Below, in pieces: positions 41,990 through 52,394 of a stretch of 64,000 nucleotides of DNA. Each line of letters begins with the position of its first letter. The first letter of the stretch is position 1. The DNA comes from an uncultured Pirellulaceae bacterium (GTDB lineage Bacteria > Planctomycetota > Planctomycetia > Pirellulales > Pirellulaceae): positions 1-64,000 of the forward strand of contig CALFWR010000021.1 of NCBI GenBank assembly GCA_937928555.1, read 5' to 3'. The notes under the pieces were generated by a model. The model did no database searches and was not told the origin of the DNA. It saw only the letters and a list, made by a program, of their open reading frames with translations. A program made the translations under genes and the position numbers.

Positions 41990-43144
41990 GTGATCAAAAT
42001 CCAGAGAAATCCCACTCGCGCGGTCCGAATCGGCAACGTCACCATCGGCGATGGCAACTCGATTGCAGTTCAGTCCATGACCGCGACCAAAACCCAGGAC
42101 ATCGACGCCACGGTGGCGTTGGTCAAACTGATGCAGAACGCCGGAGCGGACGTGGTTCGGATCGCGGTTGACAGCAAGAAAGACGCTGCGGCTTTGGCTG
42201 AAATCAGAGCCCAGTCAACGGCCAACCTTTCGGTGGACCTTCAGGAAAGCTACCGCTTGGTCACCGATGTCGCGCCGCACGTCGATAAAGTCCGCTACAA
42301 CCCGGGCCATCTTTACCATCACGAAACCGACAAACCGTGGCAGGAAAAAGTTCGCTTGATCGCCGACACCTGCGTTGAGCACGATTGCGCGATTCGTGTG
42401 GGCGTCAACTGCGGCAGCGTTGATCCGGCCAAAAAAGAAAAATACGATTCTGCCGATTCGATCACTCCGATGCTTGAAAGCGCCCTTGAGCATTGCGAGT
42501 TTCTGGACAGCATTGGCTTTGTGCGATACTGCGTTTCGCTGAAGGACTCCGACCCCGCCAAAGTCATCGAAGTCAACCAGCGTTTCGCCAAAGCTCGCCC
42601 GGACATTCCGTTGCACCTTGGTGTCACAGAGGCCGGCATGCCACCGGACGGAATCATCAAAACGCGCATCGCGTTCGAACAGCTGATCGGTAAAGGCATC
42701 GGTGACACGGTTCGTGTTTCTTTGACATTGCCCAATGCCCGCAAAGGCGAAGAGATCCAGGCCGGTCGCGAGATCGTGGACGACATCCATGCCGGTCGGG
42801 TTCGCAGCGTGGTCAGCTTTGATCCCAACTCGCTGAACATCATTTCCTGCCCAAGCTGTTCGCGTGTCGAAAACGAGGCCTTTGTCGACCTCGCGGCCCA
42901 GGTCAAGGAAATGACTGCCTACGCCAAAGACCACGCGATCACGATTGCGGTAATGGGATGCCGGGTCAACGGCCCGGGCGAAACCGACGATGCGGATCTG
43001 GGGCTGTGGTGCGGTCCCAAAGTCGTCAATTTGAAAAAAGGCGAACAGAGCCTGGGGGCTTTTCCGTACGATCAGATCCTTCCTGAATTAAAATCCGAAC
43101 TGGACAAGCTGATTGGCGAGAAGGCCGGCAAGGCAAATTCGTAG
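41990..43144 (+). CDS. ispG: 4-hydroxy-3-methylbut-2-enyl diphosphate synthase (flavodoxin/ferredoxin)
   Basis: The product has 384 residues. IspG makes HMBPP from MEcPP in the MEP isoprenoid pathway with a [4Fe-4S] cluster. The N-terminus [20 protein letters not shown], then [21 protein letters not shown] and LGVTEAGMP mark the TIM barrel; CPSC near residue 287 and GCRVNGPGE near residue 322 provide the cluster cysteines and catalytic Glu. It is of the short bacterial type (no insertion). The start is GTG at 41990. A small membrane-protein gene follows after 37 bp. Confidence 0.97.
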   Translation: MIKIQRNPTRAVRIGNVTIGDGNSIAVQSMTATKTQDIDATVALVKLMQNAGADVVRIAVDSKKDAAALAEIRAQSTANLSVDLQESYRLVTDVAPHVDKVRYNPGHLYHHETDKPWQEKVRLIADTCVEHDCAIRVGVNCGSVDPAKKEKYDSADSITPMLESALEHCEFLDSIGFVRYCVSLKDSDPAKVIEVNQRFAKARPDIPLHLGVTEAGMPPDGIIKTRIAFEQLIGKGIGDTVRVSLTLPNARKGEEIQAGREIVDDIHAGRVRSVVSFDPNSLNIISCPSCSRVENEAFVDLAAQVKEMTAYAKDHAITIAVMGCRVNGPGETDDADLGLWCGPKVVNLKKGEQSLGAFPYDQILPELKSELDKLIGEKAGKANS

Positions 43145-43181
43145 CGCACGCCGGATTCTGATTGCAAAAAGGATAATTGCT

Positions 43182-43544
43182 GTGTTTTGGATTGACTCAT
43201 CGGTGGCGGTGCCGGCGGCGATGCTTGTGGCGGCAGGCTTGCTTGGGCTGGGGTTTCTGTTCCATTTTGCCCCCAAAGACGGGTTAAAATTAACGCGGCA
43301 CCACGCCGAAGACTTGCCAGCGGTGATGGCGGGACGATACTTCTTTTTCGCATTTGTCATCGTGGCGGTGGCCTGGGAAGGATCGCCAATACTGCTTTTG
43401 GCTGTATTCTGTGCGTTGTCCGGTGTAGCGTTTCTGGATGCTGCGACCTATCGTTCACGCGGCAAAACGTTCTGGCCCCATTTGGCCGCCGGAATTGCCG
43501 CCCTGGTGATCCCGGTCATTGTCCTGTTCGGGCAATCGCATTAA
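43182..43544 (+). CDS. Small integral membrane protein
   Basis: The product has 120 residues from GTG 43182, which has AAAGGAT 8 nt upstream; a longer frame starts within ispG at 43113. Three or four hydrophobic helices are visible (VPAAMLVAAGLLGLGFLF, YFFFAFVIVAVAWEGSPILL, LAAGIAALVIPVIVLFG) separated by short charged loops (HFAPKDGLKLTRHHAEDLP). I do not recognise the family. It is likely co-transcribed with ispG. Confidence 0.7.
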   Translation: MFWIDSSVAVPAAMLVAAGLLGLGFLFHFAPKDGLKLTRHHAEDLPAVMAGRYFFFAFVIVAVAWEGSPILLLAVFCALSGVAFLDAATYRSRGKTFWPHLAAGIAALVIPVIVLFGQSH

Positions 43545-43651
43545 CAGAAACTTACCGCTGAAGAAACTTACCTCTGACTTCTGTCAGACTTCAGCATGTC
43601 CGACTCCAACACGCCACCACGCAATTCGCGACGCCACTTGAGGGCTCCCAC

Positions 43652-45010
43652 ATGATCAACACCCTCTTCCTTCCTGAACTTCGCGAGATGCTGGCGGAAA
43701 ACAACGCTCAAGGGTTGGCGGAATTCTGCAACGCTCTGCATCCGTCACGGACCGCCGAGTTCATGGCGGGACTCGAAAGCAACGAGGTCTGGGAAGTTTT
43801 TCAACACACCGACCCCAGCAACCAGGCGGACATTCTTTCGTACTTCAGTCGCCCGAAACAAGTCGAACTGGTGACGCAGCACGATCGCCAGGAAGCCGCA
43901 GCGATTGTGCAGATGCTGCCGCCAGATGAACGCGTTGACCTGTTCCAGGAACTCGAAGACGACGCCCGCGAAGAACTGATCGCGCTGATGCCGGCCGAGA
44001 TTCGCCTGGATGTTCTTCGGTTGCAACAGTATCCCGAAGACACTGCCGGTTCGGTGATGACAACCGACGTCACCAAGCTTCCCGAGCATCTCACCATTGG
44101 CGAAGCCATGAATGAAATTGCGCGGCAAGCGGGGCAGCGCGAAACGATCTACTACCTGTACATTGTCGACGCCGAGGACCATTTGCGTGGCCTCGTTTCG
44201 GCGCGGCAACTGCTTGTCGGGATGGGCAAACCGGAAACGCCAATTTCTGAAATCATGCAAACCGACCTGGTCGCCGTTCACGTGATGGACGACCAGGAAG
44301 AAGTCGCCAACAAAGTCGCACGCATGGACCTGCTGGCGATTCCCGTTGTTGACCTTGAGCGACGGATGGTCGGAATCATCACGCATGATGACATCATCGA
44401 CGTCGTCCGCGAAGAAGCCACCGAAGACGCGCACCGAAGCGCCGCGGTCGAACCGCTGGACCAAAGCTACCTTTTGACGTCCGTTTTGACCCTTAGCTGG
44501 AAACGCGGCATCTGGCTTACGATTCTGTTTTTCTGTGCACTATTGACGGCCTTTGCGCTCAAGCAATACGAACAGCGACTGGAGAAGATTTCCTGGCTAA
44601 TGCTATTTATTCCGCTGATTATCAGCAGCGGAGGCAACTCCGGCAGCCAATCGGCGACTCTGATCATTACCGCTCTTTCGCGTGGTCACATCAGCGTCGG
44701 AGACTGGGCCAAAGTCGTGGTTCGGGAACTTTGGATGGGCCTGCTTTTGGGGCTTGGATTGGCACTGATGGGCGTCGCCGCATCGTGGTTGCTGATCACC
44801 GGTGCCGACTGGAAAATGATCATGGTGGTTCCTGTGACACTGATTCTGGTTACCGTTTCAGGAACGTTGACGGGCTCGATCCTTCCGCTGATGTTCGAAA
44901 AACTGGGGCTTGATCCGGCCATGATGAGCAACCCCTTCGTCGCGGGGATCGTCGATATTCTTGGTATCGTTATCTACATGACGGTCGCCTGGTGGTTTGT
45001 AGGAGTCTGA
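43652..45010 (+). CDS. mgtE: MgtE-family magnesium transporter
   Basis: The product has 452 residues, full length. The N-terminal superhelical domain (about 1-125), two CBS domains (about 130-250, with GSVMTTDVTKLPEHLTIGEA and ISEIMQTDLVAVHVMDDQEE) and five membrane helices (about 280-452) occur in the family order. The pore region is LIISSGGNSGSQSATLIITA and the last helices hold NPFVAGIVDILGIVIYM. MgtE channels are gated by Mg2+ binding between the CBS domains. The leader has a small CTGAAG/CTTCAG hairpin but no recognisable M-box. Confidence 0.96.
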   Translation: MINTLFLPELREMLAENNAQGLAEFCNALHPSRTAEFMAGLESNEVWEVFQHTDPSNQADILSYFSRPKQVELVTQHDRQEAAAIVQMLPPDERVDLFQELEDDAREELIALMPAEIRLDVLRLQQYPEDTAGSVMTTDVTKLPEHLTIGEAMNEIARQAGQRETIYYLYIVDAEDHLRGLVSARQLLVGMGKPETPISEIMQTDLVAVHVMDDQEEVANKVARMDLLAIPVVDLERRMVGIITHDDIIDVVREEATEDAHRSAAVEPLDQSYLLTSVLTLSWKRGIWLTILFFCALLTAFALKQYEQRLEKISWLMLFIPLIISSGGNSGSQSATLIITALSRGHISVGDWAKVVVRELWMGLLLGLGLALMGVAASWLLITGADWKMIMVVPVTLILVTVSGTLTGSILPLMFEKLGLDPAMMSNPFVAGIVDILGIVIYMTVAWWFVGV

Positions 45011-45020
45011 CGATCGGCCG

Positions 45021-45056
45021 GGATTGCGATTTGGGAAGGGATTGCGATTTGGGAGG
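45021..45056. repeat. Tandem 18-bp duplication downstream of mgtE
   Basis: GGATTGCGATTTGGGAAG at 45021-45038 is repeated at 45039-45056 with one change near the end. It lies 11 bp after the mgtE stop codon and is noncoding. Confidence 0.85.
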
Positions 45057-45167
45057 GGGTTCGATTGCCCGCTTTTTTCGTGCGTCGCCTGATCGCAAAA
45101 CCGCACATACCCACCAGGCCGAACAAAAGCGTTGATGGTTTGGGAACCGACTGCACGGTGAACTCAA

Positions 45168-45355
45168 CCCGGATTATTCACGATGCGTGGGCGTGACTTT
45201 TGGTTAACCCAATGATTCCGGCATCAACTGAAAGCAAAGCCTGTTTTGGAATTCATCAGCGAGGTGAACCGAAATCCCGGCGGCGATCCTGCTTTGAGAT
45301 ATCCTTGGCGTGACTTGAATGGCAATCAACGCCCTTCGTCGTGAATAACTCCGGC
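45168..45355 (+). repeat. Dispersed MITE-like element, copy 6 (subtype A2)
   Basis: It starts CCCGGATTATTCACGA; the right end, TCGTGAATAACTCCGGC, is degenerate. TCAA flanks both sides. The interior shares GAGGTGAACCG and CGGCGGCGATCC with copy 8 and is a diverged relative of copies 1 and 2. It lies between mgtE and the M13 peptidase gene, which converge. Confidence 0.88.
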
Positions 45356-45637
45356 TCAAAAGTGTCAACGAAATTCCTGCAAACCTGTTCGTCTTGCTGA
45401 AAACTCAACTGCTGTATCGTGGCTTCAATTTTTTGAAAAACAGTGATTGCGAGGAACGTCGCGGGCAACTTCACAGGACTGTCGGCAATTCCACTTCGCA
45501 CGCAAAAACAATGCACCGCCCCATTTTGTGACAGGACGGTGCATCGATAATTGGAAAAAGCTGCTCGCGGGCAGAATCAGTTGGCAAGCGAATTGGCCTT
45601 GTGATCTGAACAAACCGAAGCGGTCATGCGGCATTTG

Positions 45638-47677
45638 CTACCAGATCTGAATCCTCTGATCGAGCGATTTGAAAAGTCTGTCGCCTTCTTTAAGCCCAAA
45701 CGCTTTGTAGAACGCGTCGATGTTTGTCACCGGACCGTTGGCGCGGAACTCCGATGGCGAGTGGGGATCGGTCTGCAATCGCTGCAGCATGTCCTGGTCA
45801 CGATACTTGCGAGCCCAGACGCGGGACCAACCGACAAAGAACAACTGGTCCTGGTTCCAGCCGGCAACTTCGATCGGTGGCTTGCCGGCCAACTCTTCGG
45901 TCATCGCTTTGTGGGCGATTTCAAGTCCGGACAAGTCGGCGATGTTCTCGCCAAGGGTAAATTGTCCTTTGACGAACTGCCCGGGCAGTGGCTCATAGCC
46001 GTCGTATTGCTTGACCAACCGGCTGGCCAATCCCATAAAGGCTTTGCGGTCGTCTTCGGTCCACCAGTTTTTCAGATTCCCGTCGCCATCGTAGCGGCTA
46101 CCCTGGTCATCGAAAGCATGTGAAATCTCGTGCCCAATCACAGCACCAATTCCGCCGTAGTTCAGCGGAGCGGGGGCGTTGACCGAAAAGAAAGGTGGCT
46201 GCAAGATCGCTGCCGGGAACACGATTTCGTTTTTCGTCGGGTTGTAGTAAGCGTTGACCGTTTGCGGCGACATGCCCCACTCTTCACGGTCGATCGGCTT
46301 GCCCAGTTTGTCGACCTCGCGTTGGAACTCAATCGCGGCACTGCGAAGCAGATTGCCAACCAGGTCGTCCGGTTCAACCTCAAGCGCCGAGTAGTCACGC
46401 CACTTATTGGTGTAACCAATTTTGGTTTCGATCTTGGACAGCTTGACGCGGGCCTTGGCCCTGGTTTCGTCTGACATCCAGGACAGTGTGTCGATGCTGT
46501 CGCCGAAGGACTTGAGCAGATTCTTGACCAAGCGATCCATTTTTTCTTTAGCCTCGGGCTTGAAATACCTTTCGACATAGATCTTTCCGATCAACTCGCC
46601 CATCGTGCCGAATCCCCGGGAGGGCGACATCGATTCGATCGCCCGCTTCCAGCGTGGTCGCTGTTCCTTGGCTCCACCCAGCTTTTGGCGGTGCAGTTTG
46701 AAGTGAGCCAAAGCAAAGGCGCTTGAAAGATAAGGCGCGTAGCTGTCGATGATCTGGAACTTGGTCCAGGCCTTGAGCGTCTCCAGCGACGTTTGCTTGA
46801 ATATCTCATCGCAATCCTCAAAAAAGCTGGGAGTGTTGACGACGACGTCCGCGCCCGGGCTGATACCGCTGGACAGGAACCAAGCATCCCAGTCAAAGAC
46901 CTCGTTGAGCTTGTGAAGGTCTTCGACTTTGTATTTGTTGTATCGCTTTTCGGCGTCGCGAAGGGTGATGCGATCCCACTGTGCATTCGCCAGACGGGTT
47001 TCGAAAGCGATAATGTCGCCAGCGGTGACTTCGTCGTACTGCTCGCTGGCAAGGCGAAACACATCGTTGATGTAGGTTGCCAGAGCCGCTTGGGCTTCGC
47101 GGTGCTCTTCTTTTTCGCGAACCAGGTAAAAGTCACGATTGGGCAATGTCAAACCGCTCTGCACCAGGTAGACGATGTACTCCGATGAGTTTTTGGCGTC
47201 GACTGAAATGTACGCACCGATCGGTGAATTGACGCCGACTTTTGAAAGCTTGGCAAAGTGCTCAAAGAGCTTTTCCTTGGATTCGAGGGCATCCACTTCT
47301 TGCAGCATCTCTTCGATCGGTTGGACGCCGAGTCCCTCGATCGATTCTTCGTTCATGAACGAACGATAGAAGTCAGCAACTTTTTGTTCGGCGCTTCCTT
47401 TTTCAAAGGTGCCTTTGGAAAGTTCGTCAATGATGGCCTTGATCCGTTGCTCGGAAAGGTCGGCAAGTTTGGTGAACGAACCGTAGTTGGTTTTGTCGGC
47501 CGGGATGTCGGTTTCTTTTAACCAAGTTCCGTTGACGAACTGAAACAGGTCGTCCTGCGGGCGTGTGCTTTGGTCAAAAGAGGAAGTGTCCAGCGGAGCA
47601 TTGTCCTGGGCTGTGAGGGCCGAAAACGGCAGCAGAAAAACGGCGGAAAATAAGCAGATAGCGATGTCTTTAGTCAT
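45638..47677 (-). CDS. M13-family (neprilysin-like) zinc metallopeptidase
   Basis: The product has 679 residues from ATG 47677, which begins a signal peptide (MTKDIAICLFSAVFLLPFSA). The catalytic motifs of M13 peptidases are complete: NAYYNPTKNEIVFPAAILQP, GHEISHAFDDQGSRYDGDG (HExxH) and ENIADLSGLEIA (third zinc ligand Glu). The C-terminal FRANGPVTNIDAFYKAF is the substrate-site arginine region. It is an exported peptidase that cuts small peptides on the hydrophobic side. No membrane anchor besides the signal peptide and no lipobox. A single gene, divergent from the next one. Confidence 0.95.
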   Translation of the reverse strand: MTKDIAICLFSAVFLLPFSALTAQDNAPLDTSSFDQSTRPQDDLFQFVNGTWLKETDIPADKTNYGSFTKLADLSEQRIKAIIDELSKGTFEKGSAEQKVADFYRSFMNEESIEGLGVQPIEEMLQEVDALESKEKLFEHFAKLSKVGVNSPIGAYISVDAKNSSEYIVYLVQSGLTLPNRDFYLVREKEEHREAQAALATYINDVFRLASEQYDEVTAGDIIAFETRLANAQWDRITLRDAEKRYNKYKVEDLHKLNEVFDWDAWFLSSGISPGADVVVNTPSFFEDCDEIFKQTSLETLKAWTKFQIIDSYAPYLSSAFALAHFKLHRQKLGGAKEQRPRWKRAIESMSPSRGFGTMGELIGKIYVERYFKPEAKEKMDRLVKNLLKSFGDSIDTLSWMSDETRAKARVKLSKIETKIGYTNKWRDYSALEVEPDDLVGNLLRSAAIEFQREVDKLGKPIDREEWGMSPQTVNAYYNPTKNEIVFPAAILQPPFFSVNAPAPLNYGGIGAVIGHEISHAFDDQGSRYDGDGNLKNWWTEDDRKAFMGLASRLVKQYDGYEPLPGQFVKGQFTLGENIADLSGLEIAHKAMTEELAGKPPIEVAGWNQDQLFFVGWSRVWARKYRDQDMLQRLQTDPHSPSEFRANGPVTNIDAFYKAFGLKEGDRLFKSLDQRIQIW

Positions 47678-47873
47678 GTTTGTCGACCACGAAAATGTGA
47701 ATTGGGCGCAATTTCCCAGATTATCGGGAAGGTTGGCTGGCCGCAAAGGGTCCAACTGCGAAGCAAAACCGGAAGATTACCCTCATTGGAACAGAGAATT
47801 TCCAGTGATGCCGAACGACGTATATTAATGGGCGGCAGGTGCCCTTGCTTTACTGAATCAAGCCGGATCAACG

Positions 47874-48659
47874 ATGACCACTCCAGAGTCCAAGAAACCG
47901 ACGTTCATGGAAAACGTGCAAACCGTCAACAGTGCCGTCAGGACCGCTTTGATGGTGGCGGTGGCGGGAGTGCTCGGATTCGGGGGCTACGTTGGATACA
48001 ACGAATACATCGTGCCCGGGATCGCAGGCAAAGAGGCGATGGAAAAGCTGGATTTGCTGCAGTCGAAGTACGACCAACAGGAAACCATGCTGAAAACGGT
48101 CACCGATCAAAATGAAAAACTCTCGACATCAATGAAGCTGTTGAAGGTCGATCGGCGGATGGCTCACGTGACGGTGGACCGCAAATACGTTGACGAAAAC
48201 GGTCAGAAGTGGCTGGAGATCAGCTTTTCGGAACTTGACGACAAAGGCGAAATTATCGGTTCGACGCGGGAATTTGCGCTGCGAGGCGAAAAGTTCTTTA
48301 TCGATTGCTGGGTCGCCAAATTCCAGGACAAATACATCGAACAGGCCGACCCGCTCAGATCCGCGACGATCGTGGCGTTCAAAAGCGTCTTTGGCGACGA
48401 AATGAAACACGTCGAAGCTTTTCCCTTGGACGATTTCACCAAGCCCGGGGTCTACGCCCAAACCGAGCAATCTGCATTCGAAAAGCAAATCTGGGCGGAC
48501 TTTGCTCAAGCCTGCAGTGACCCCGAGATGCAGAAAGACTTGGGCATCCGCGCGATTCACGGATCGGCCAGCTATCTCATGCCCGTGGAAGGCAAAACCT
48601 ACGAGCTGATGGTTCGCTCCAGCGGATCAATCAGCCTTGTGCCCCTCGAGCAGCGGTGA
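47874..48659 (+). CDS. Membrane-anchored protein of unknown function with coiled coil
   Basis: The product has 261 residues. One N-terminal membrane segment (about residues 22-45, TALMVAVAGVLGFGGYVGYN) is followed by a coiled-coil stretch (AMEKLDLLQSKYDQQETMLK to about 95) and a compact C-terminal domain with DRKYVDENGQKWLEISFSEL and GEKFFIDCWVAKFQD. It looks like a type II membrane protein facing the periplasm. Similar proteins are likely in other planctomycetes, but I cannot name the family. The start has no strong ribosome-binding site. Confidence 0.75.
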   Translation: MTTPESKKPTFMENVQTVNSAVRTALMVAVAGVLGFGGYVGYNEYIVPGIAGKEAMEKLDLLQSKYDQQETMLKTVTDQNEKLSTSMKLLKVDRRMAHVTVDRKYVDENGQKWLEISFSELDDKGEIIGSTREFALRGEKFFIDCWVAKFQDKYIEQADPLRSATIVAFKSVFGDEMKHVEAFPLDDFTKPGVYAQTEQSAFEKQIWADFAQACSDPEMQKDLGIRAIHGSASYLMPVEGKTYELMVRSSGSISLVPLEQR

Positions 48660-48696
48660 CAATTCTGTCTTGGCAATGGTTGCGATCTGCTTTGAT

Positions 48697-48893
48697 CCCG
48701 GATTATTCACGAGTCGTGGGCGTCAGAATCAGTTGAGACAGTGATCCGCGACTCTGATGCGATGAAACAGTCGCTGTGGTTTTCATCTACGAGACAATTT
48801 ACATTTCTTGTTGAAATTCAGCTTTTCCCTTGCTCTCCCTTGCTCCCGTTGGCCGGGCGTGGAATCAACGCCCGTCGTCGTGAATAATCCGGG
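48697..48893 (+). repeat. Dispersed MITE-like element, copy 7 (subtype B)
   Basis: Perfect 16-bp inverted ends. It is about 197 bp, longer than the others by one short duplication (TTGCTCTCCCTTGCTCCCGT). TGAT flanks both sides, with one extra G on the right. The interior matches copy 5 in the same orientation. It lies between two plus-strand genes. Confidence 0.92.
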
Positions 48894-49058
48894 GTGATTC
48901 TTCGTAAATCACGCCTCGGCACGATGCACTCGGCCAACCTTGGTCAAAAAACAATTTTTTTTCTGTGATTTTTCTCGCAATCAGCTACCTTCAGTTGTTT
49001 CGTTCCAGATCCGTTCCGGTTCGGGAAACAATTCCAGTTTTGACCATTGGGGGTGGAA

Positions 49059-50114
49059 ATGATGACTTCAAAACGACTTATGGGACTTATGGCTTTGGCG
49101 TTTCTGGCCATGGCGACCTGCAGTGCCAATGATGCGGATGCTCAGCTGACATTTAATATCTCGTCGACCGGCAACGCTCAGGCAGATGCGGGCTTTCAGC
49201 AGGCGGCAGATTTTTGGTCGAGCGTTTACGACGACGACATCACGATCAATATTGCTGCGGGATTTAGATCCCTTGATCCGGGGGTTCTTGGGCAGGCTGG
49301 CTCGGCAAGAATCTCTGCCAGCTACTCGGCGGTGAGAAACGCCCTGGTTGCAGATGCAACCAACAGCTTTGATTCCACTTTCGCGAACAGCCTGACGGTA
49401 AACCCCTCGTTCGATGTTTACATCAATCGAACTGGGGATAATCCAAACGGCAGCCAAAGCGCGATACCCTACGTCGCAGCCCAGGATGTACTTCGATTCA
49501 CCCGCGCCAACGCTAAAGCTATTGGACTTGTTGCTGCCAACAGTGTGGTAACCGACGCCTCGATTGAGTTCAGCAGTAACTTTACTTTTGACTTCGATCC
49601 TTCAGATGGAATCTCAGCGGGACAAATTGACTTTGTTGGCGTTGCCATCCACGAGTTGGGCCACGCGATCGGGTTCACCAGCGGTGTTGACACTCTCTCT
49701 GCAAACGTCGGTCGAACGGCTGCCAACTCGGAGTTCGCGACAATTATCGATCTCGCGCGGCACTCTCCAGACTCCGTTGCCGCAGGAGCGCTTTTTGATC
49801 TGACAGCCGACAACCGGGACAAATTCGTCTCGTTCGATGGTGGAGTAACCGCCGGGGCTCCCGGCCTTAGCCACTTTTCAACCGGTTCCTTTGGAGACGG
49901 CCGCCAGGCAAGTCACTGGAAAGATGGCCTTGGTTTGGGAATCCTCGATCCAACCTCCGCCCCAGCCGGCCAGTTGAACATCGTCACCGAGCTTGACATT
50001 CAAGCTTTGGACGCCATTGGCTTCAACCGAATCGCAGCCGTGCCGGAGCCTGCGAGCCTGGTTGTGCTGTCTGCGATTTGCTTCGCCGGCGTGCTTCGAC
50101 GTCGCCGAGCATAG
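49059..50114 (+). CDS. Secreted PEP-CTERM metalloprotease (NF038122-like)
   Basis: The product has 351 residues from ATG 49059 with GGGGGTGG just upstream. The signal peptide (MMTSKRLMGLMALAFLAMAT) precedes a beta-rich domain and a zinc site, VGVAIHELGHAIGFTSGVD (HExxHxxGF with a following Asp). That pattern, and the whole layout, resembles the NF038122 metalloprotease group. The C-terminal tag AAVPEPASLVVLSAICFAGV followed by RRRR is a PEP-CTERM signal for exosortase. It is an extracellular protease; its substrate is unknown. Confidence 0.87.
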   Translation: MMTSKRLMGLMALAFLAMATCSANDADAQLTFNISSTGNAQADAGFQQAADFWSSVYDDDITINIAAGFRSLDPGVLGQAGSARISASYSAVRNALVADATNSFDSTFANSLTVNPSFDVYINRTGDNPNGSQSAIPYVAAQDVLRFTRANAKAIGLVAANSVVTDASIEFSSNFTFDFDPSDGISAGQIDFVGVAIHELGHAIGFTSGVDTLSANVGRTAANSEFATIIDLARHSPDSVAAGALFDLTADNRDKFVSFDGGVTAGAPGLSHFSTGSFGDGRQASHWKDGLGLGILDPTSAPAGQLNIVTELDIQALDAIGFNRIAAVPEPASLVVLSAICFAGVLRRRRA

Positions 50115-50132
50115 GGTGACTTGATTGAATCG

Positions 50133-50162
50133 AAAGCCGCAAGCGTTGCTTGTGGCTTTTTT
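50133..50162 (+). terminator. Terminator between convergent genes
   Basis: AAGCCGCAAGC and GCTTGTGGCTT pair (one G-U) around GTT and run into TTTTTT. It lies 18 bp after the metalloprotease stop codon. Confidence 0.88.
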
Positions 50163-50193
50163 CGCGCCAACGCGAGACTCGCCCGCGACCGAT

Positions 50194-51219
50194 TCAAGCT
50201 TCCTTCTTTTCACCCAGTCTTGAAACGCCGTAAGTGACGACCAGGCCAAGTCCGATCAGGGCCAAAGATCCGCCGACCTGACCGACGCCGGGAGTGAACC
50301 ACTGCGTTGGCCAATCTTCCCGATCGATCTCCGGCAGGCTCTCGGTCGTCACCTCGCGACCTTTGACAATGTCTCCCACGTGGGGCTGAACCCCTTCCTG
50401 AAAGGGCCAAAGCCCAATCGTTGATCCCAACAGCAAACCCAAAAGCACCCCTAGGGTCGCTTGCTTTTGATTTTCAAGCAACCACTTGAGAAGGTTGCCC
50501 ACGACCACAACGCCAACCACGACACCGATACCCACCGGCAGCACCACGCTGATCGCAGGATCCATCGCCGCAGAAATGTCTTTGGCCTTGAGAGCCGTTT
50601 TGAACTGATCGATGCCAGCGAGAATCGGCACGTACTGACCGAGCAACAGAAGCAGGTAGCCGCCCGACACGCCTGGCAAAATCATCGCGCTCGCTCCGGC
50701 AAGTCCCGCAATGAACATCATCAGAAAGCTCGCTGAACCTGATCCAACGAATCCACTGTGCTGCAAATACGCCAACAGGACCATCAACCCAAACGCGACA
50801 CCGGCAGCAAAGATGGCTTTTTTGGACACCGGTCGCGCCAGTCGCCAGACCAACGGAAGCCCACCCAGGGTCAGGCCGATGAACAGGCTGTACATCACCC
50901 ACCGCTGGCCGATGACAAGGTCTTTCAGTAATCCTGCGAACAACAGGATCGCTGCACCCGCTGCGATGACGACACATCCCAATGTTATGATTGATTTGAG
51001 TTTGAACCTGAACCGCGTCAGGTCTGCAATGGCTTCGATAAAGTCCGGATAGACCCCGGCAGCGAGCAGCATCGTCCCCCCGCTAATTCCCGGCACCAGA
51101 TTCGCAAGTCCCATCAGGACTCCGCCAAAAAGCGAACGCAACCCGGTCGCAACATTGACGCCTGACTCGATCGTCGCTCCGCTGGACGGCGGGCTGGCAT
51201 AAGGATCCTTGGAGTTCAT
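50194..51219 (-). CDS. DUF368 family transporter (PopT-like undecaprenyl phosphate translocase)
   Basis: The product has 341 residues with about eight to ten hydrophobic helices. The two family signatures are clear: LVPGISGGTMLL near residue 42 and MILPGVSGGYLLLLLGQY near residue 180, forming the inverted-repeat re-entrant loops. DUF368 proteins were shown to recycle undecaprenyl phosphate (PopT) across the membrane for cell-wall synthesis. Planctomycetes with thin peptidoglycan still need that lipid carrier. The start is ATG 51219; ispE is divergent 180-235 bp away. Confidence 0.9.
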   Translation of the reverse strand: MNSKDPYASPPSSGATIESGVNVATGLRSLFGGVLMGLANLVPGISGGTMLLAAGVYPDFIEAIADLTRFRFKLKSIITLGCVVIAAGAAILLFAGLLKDLVIGQRWVMYSLFIGLTLGGLPLVWRLARPVSKKAIFAAGVAFGLMVLLAYLQHSGFVGSGSASFLMMFIAGLAGASAMILPGVSGGYLLLLLGQYVPILAGIDQFKTALKAKDISAAMDPAISVVLPVGIGVVVGVVVVGNLLKWLLENQKQATLGVLLGLLLGSTIGLWPFQEGVQPHVGDIVKGREVTTESLPEIDREDWPTQWFTPGVGQVGGSLALIGLGLVVTYGVSRLGEKKEA

Positions 51220-51453
51220 TCAAAAGACTCGCTTATCGGTCGTGTTAATGGCACGAAAAGATGGGTTAGCTGCACAACCAACTGAGTTTAACATTTGCGC
51301 AGATTGGGCAACGGCGAAGAAAAGCTCATCGTTTGTTTCATCGGACTTTTGGATTTCGCGCAGGAGTGACAGCATAAATCTGTTAAGGTATCGACGTAAA
51401 TGTTCTCGGTTCACGCTACCCAAGTGTCGGACGGAACATGCTTGTTGGGCATC

Positions 51454-52380
51454 ATGAAGACGAATAGCATCGGATTGGACGGGCGCGACATTAAAGTTGC
51501 AACACCTGCCAAGATCAACCTGTTTTTTGAGCTACTGGGCAAAAGGCCCGACGGTTTCCATGAAGTAGAAACGGTGATGGCGACGGTCTGTCTGTTCGAT
51601 CAGTTGTATCTCAGACCACGGCAGGACAATGAGATTCACTTGACCGTCAGGGGCGAAGGAGCCGACAGCATCCCCACTGACGAGCAGAATCTGGTTTATC
51701 GGGCACTTGATTCTTTGCGATCACGATTCGGGCTTGAGTCCCACGGCTGCGATGTCCTTCTTGAAAAGCGGATTCCCGCTGCGGCCGGACTGGGAGGTGC
51801 GTCGGGCAACGCCGCTGGCGCTCTTTTGGCGGGAAGGCGACTTTGGCAGATTGACGCCAGCGACGAACAAATTGGATCCATCGCAGCGGAACTTGGTAGC
51901 GATGTGCCATTTTTTCTCTCTGGAGGAATCGCCAGATGCACCGGAAGGGGAGAAAAGACCGAGGCCATTAATGGACCTTCAGGCCTGGCGGTGGTGATCG
52001 CCAAACCGGATACTGGGATGTCGACCGGGAAAGTGTACAGCCGCTGCACCGTCCCTGAGTCACCCCGGCGATCCACACGAGTAATCGAAGGCATCCGAAC
52101 AGGCGACGTCTCGGGAATTGCCGGCGGGTTGTTCAATCGCCTTGAATCAGTCGCGGCGCAGATGAGCAAATCAATTGAAGAGATGAGAACGCTGTTTGAT
52201 TCCCTTGGCTGCCTGGGGCATCAAATGAGTGGAAGCGGATCGGCCTGGTTTGGGCTGTTCCGGAGTGTTGCCGATGCAAGGCGCGCCGCAAAAGTTGCAA
52301 CGAGGAACAATGACAACAAGATTTTTGTCTGCACAACCACAGGTAAAGCGACATCCGTTGCTTTGACGTATGCAGACTAA
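51454..52380 (+). CDS. ispE: 4-diphosphocytidyl-2-C-methyl-D-erythritol kinase
   Basis: The product has 308 residues from ATG 51454; an alternative ATG at 51400 would add 18. IspE phosphorylates CDP-ME in the MEP pathway. GHMP-kinase signatures are [20 protein letters not shown] at the start (with the Lys and Asn), then [20 protein letters not shown] (ATP loop) near residue 107, [14 protein letters not shown] and [15 protein letters not shown] near the C-terminus. spoVG follows after 14 bp. Confidence 0.95.
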   Translation: MKTNSIGLDGRDIKVATPAKINLFFELLGKRPDGFHEVETVMATVCLFDQLYLRPRQDNEIHLTVRGEGADSIPTDEQNLVYRALDSLRSRFGLESHGCDVLLEKRIPAAAGLGGASGNAAGALLAGRRLWQIDASDEQIGSIAAELGSDVPFFLSGGIARCTGRGEKTEAINGPSGLAVVIAKPDTGMSTGKVYSRCTVPESPRRSTRVIEGIRTGDVSGIAGGLFNRLESVAAQMSKSIEEMRTLFDSLGCLGHQMSGSGSAWFGLFRSVADARRAAKVATRNNDNKIFVCTTTGKATSVALTYAD

Positions 52381-52394
52381 GCGGAGGGAGTCCG

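Noticed and set aside
43545-43651. M-box riboswitch in front of mgtE
   Set aside because: Only a short CTGAAG/CTTCAG hairpin is visible and the leader of about 107 nt lacks the conserved M-box elements.
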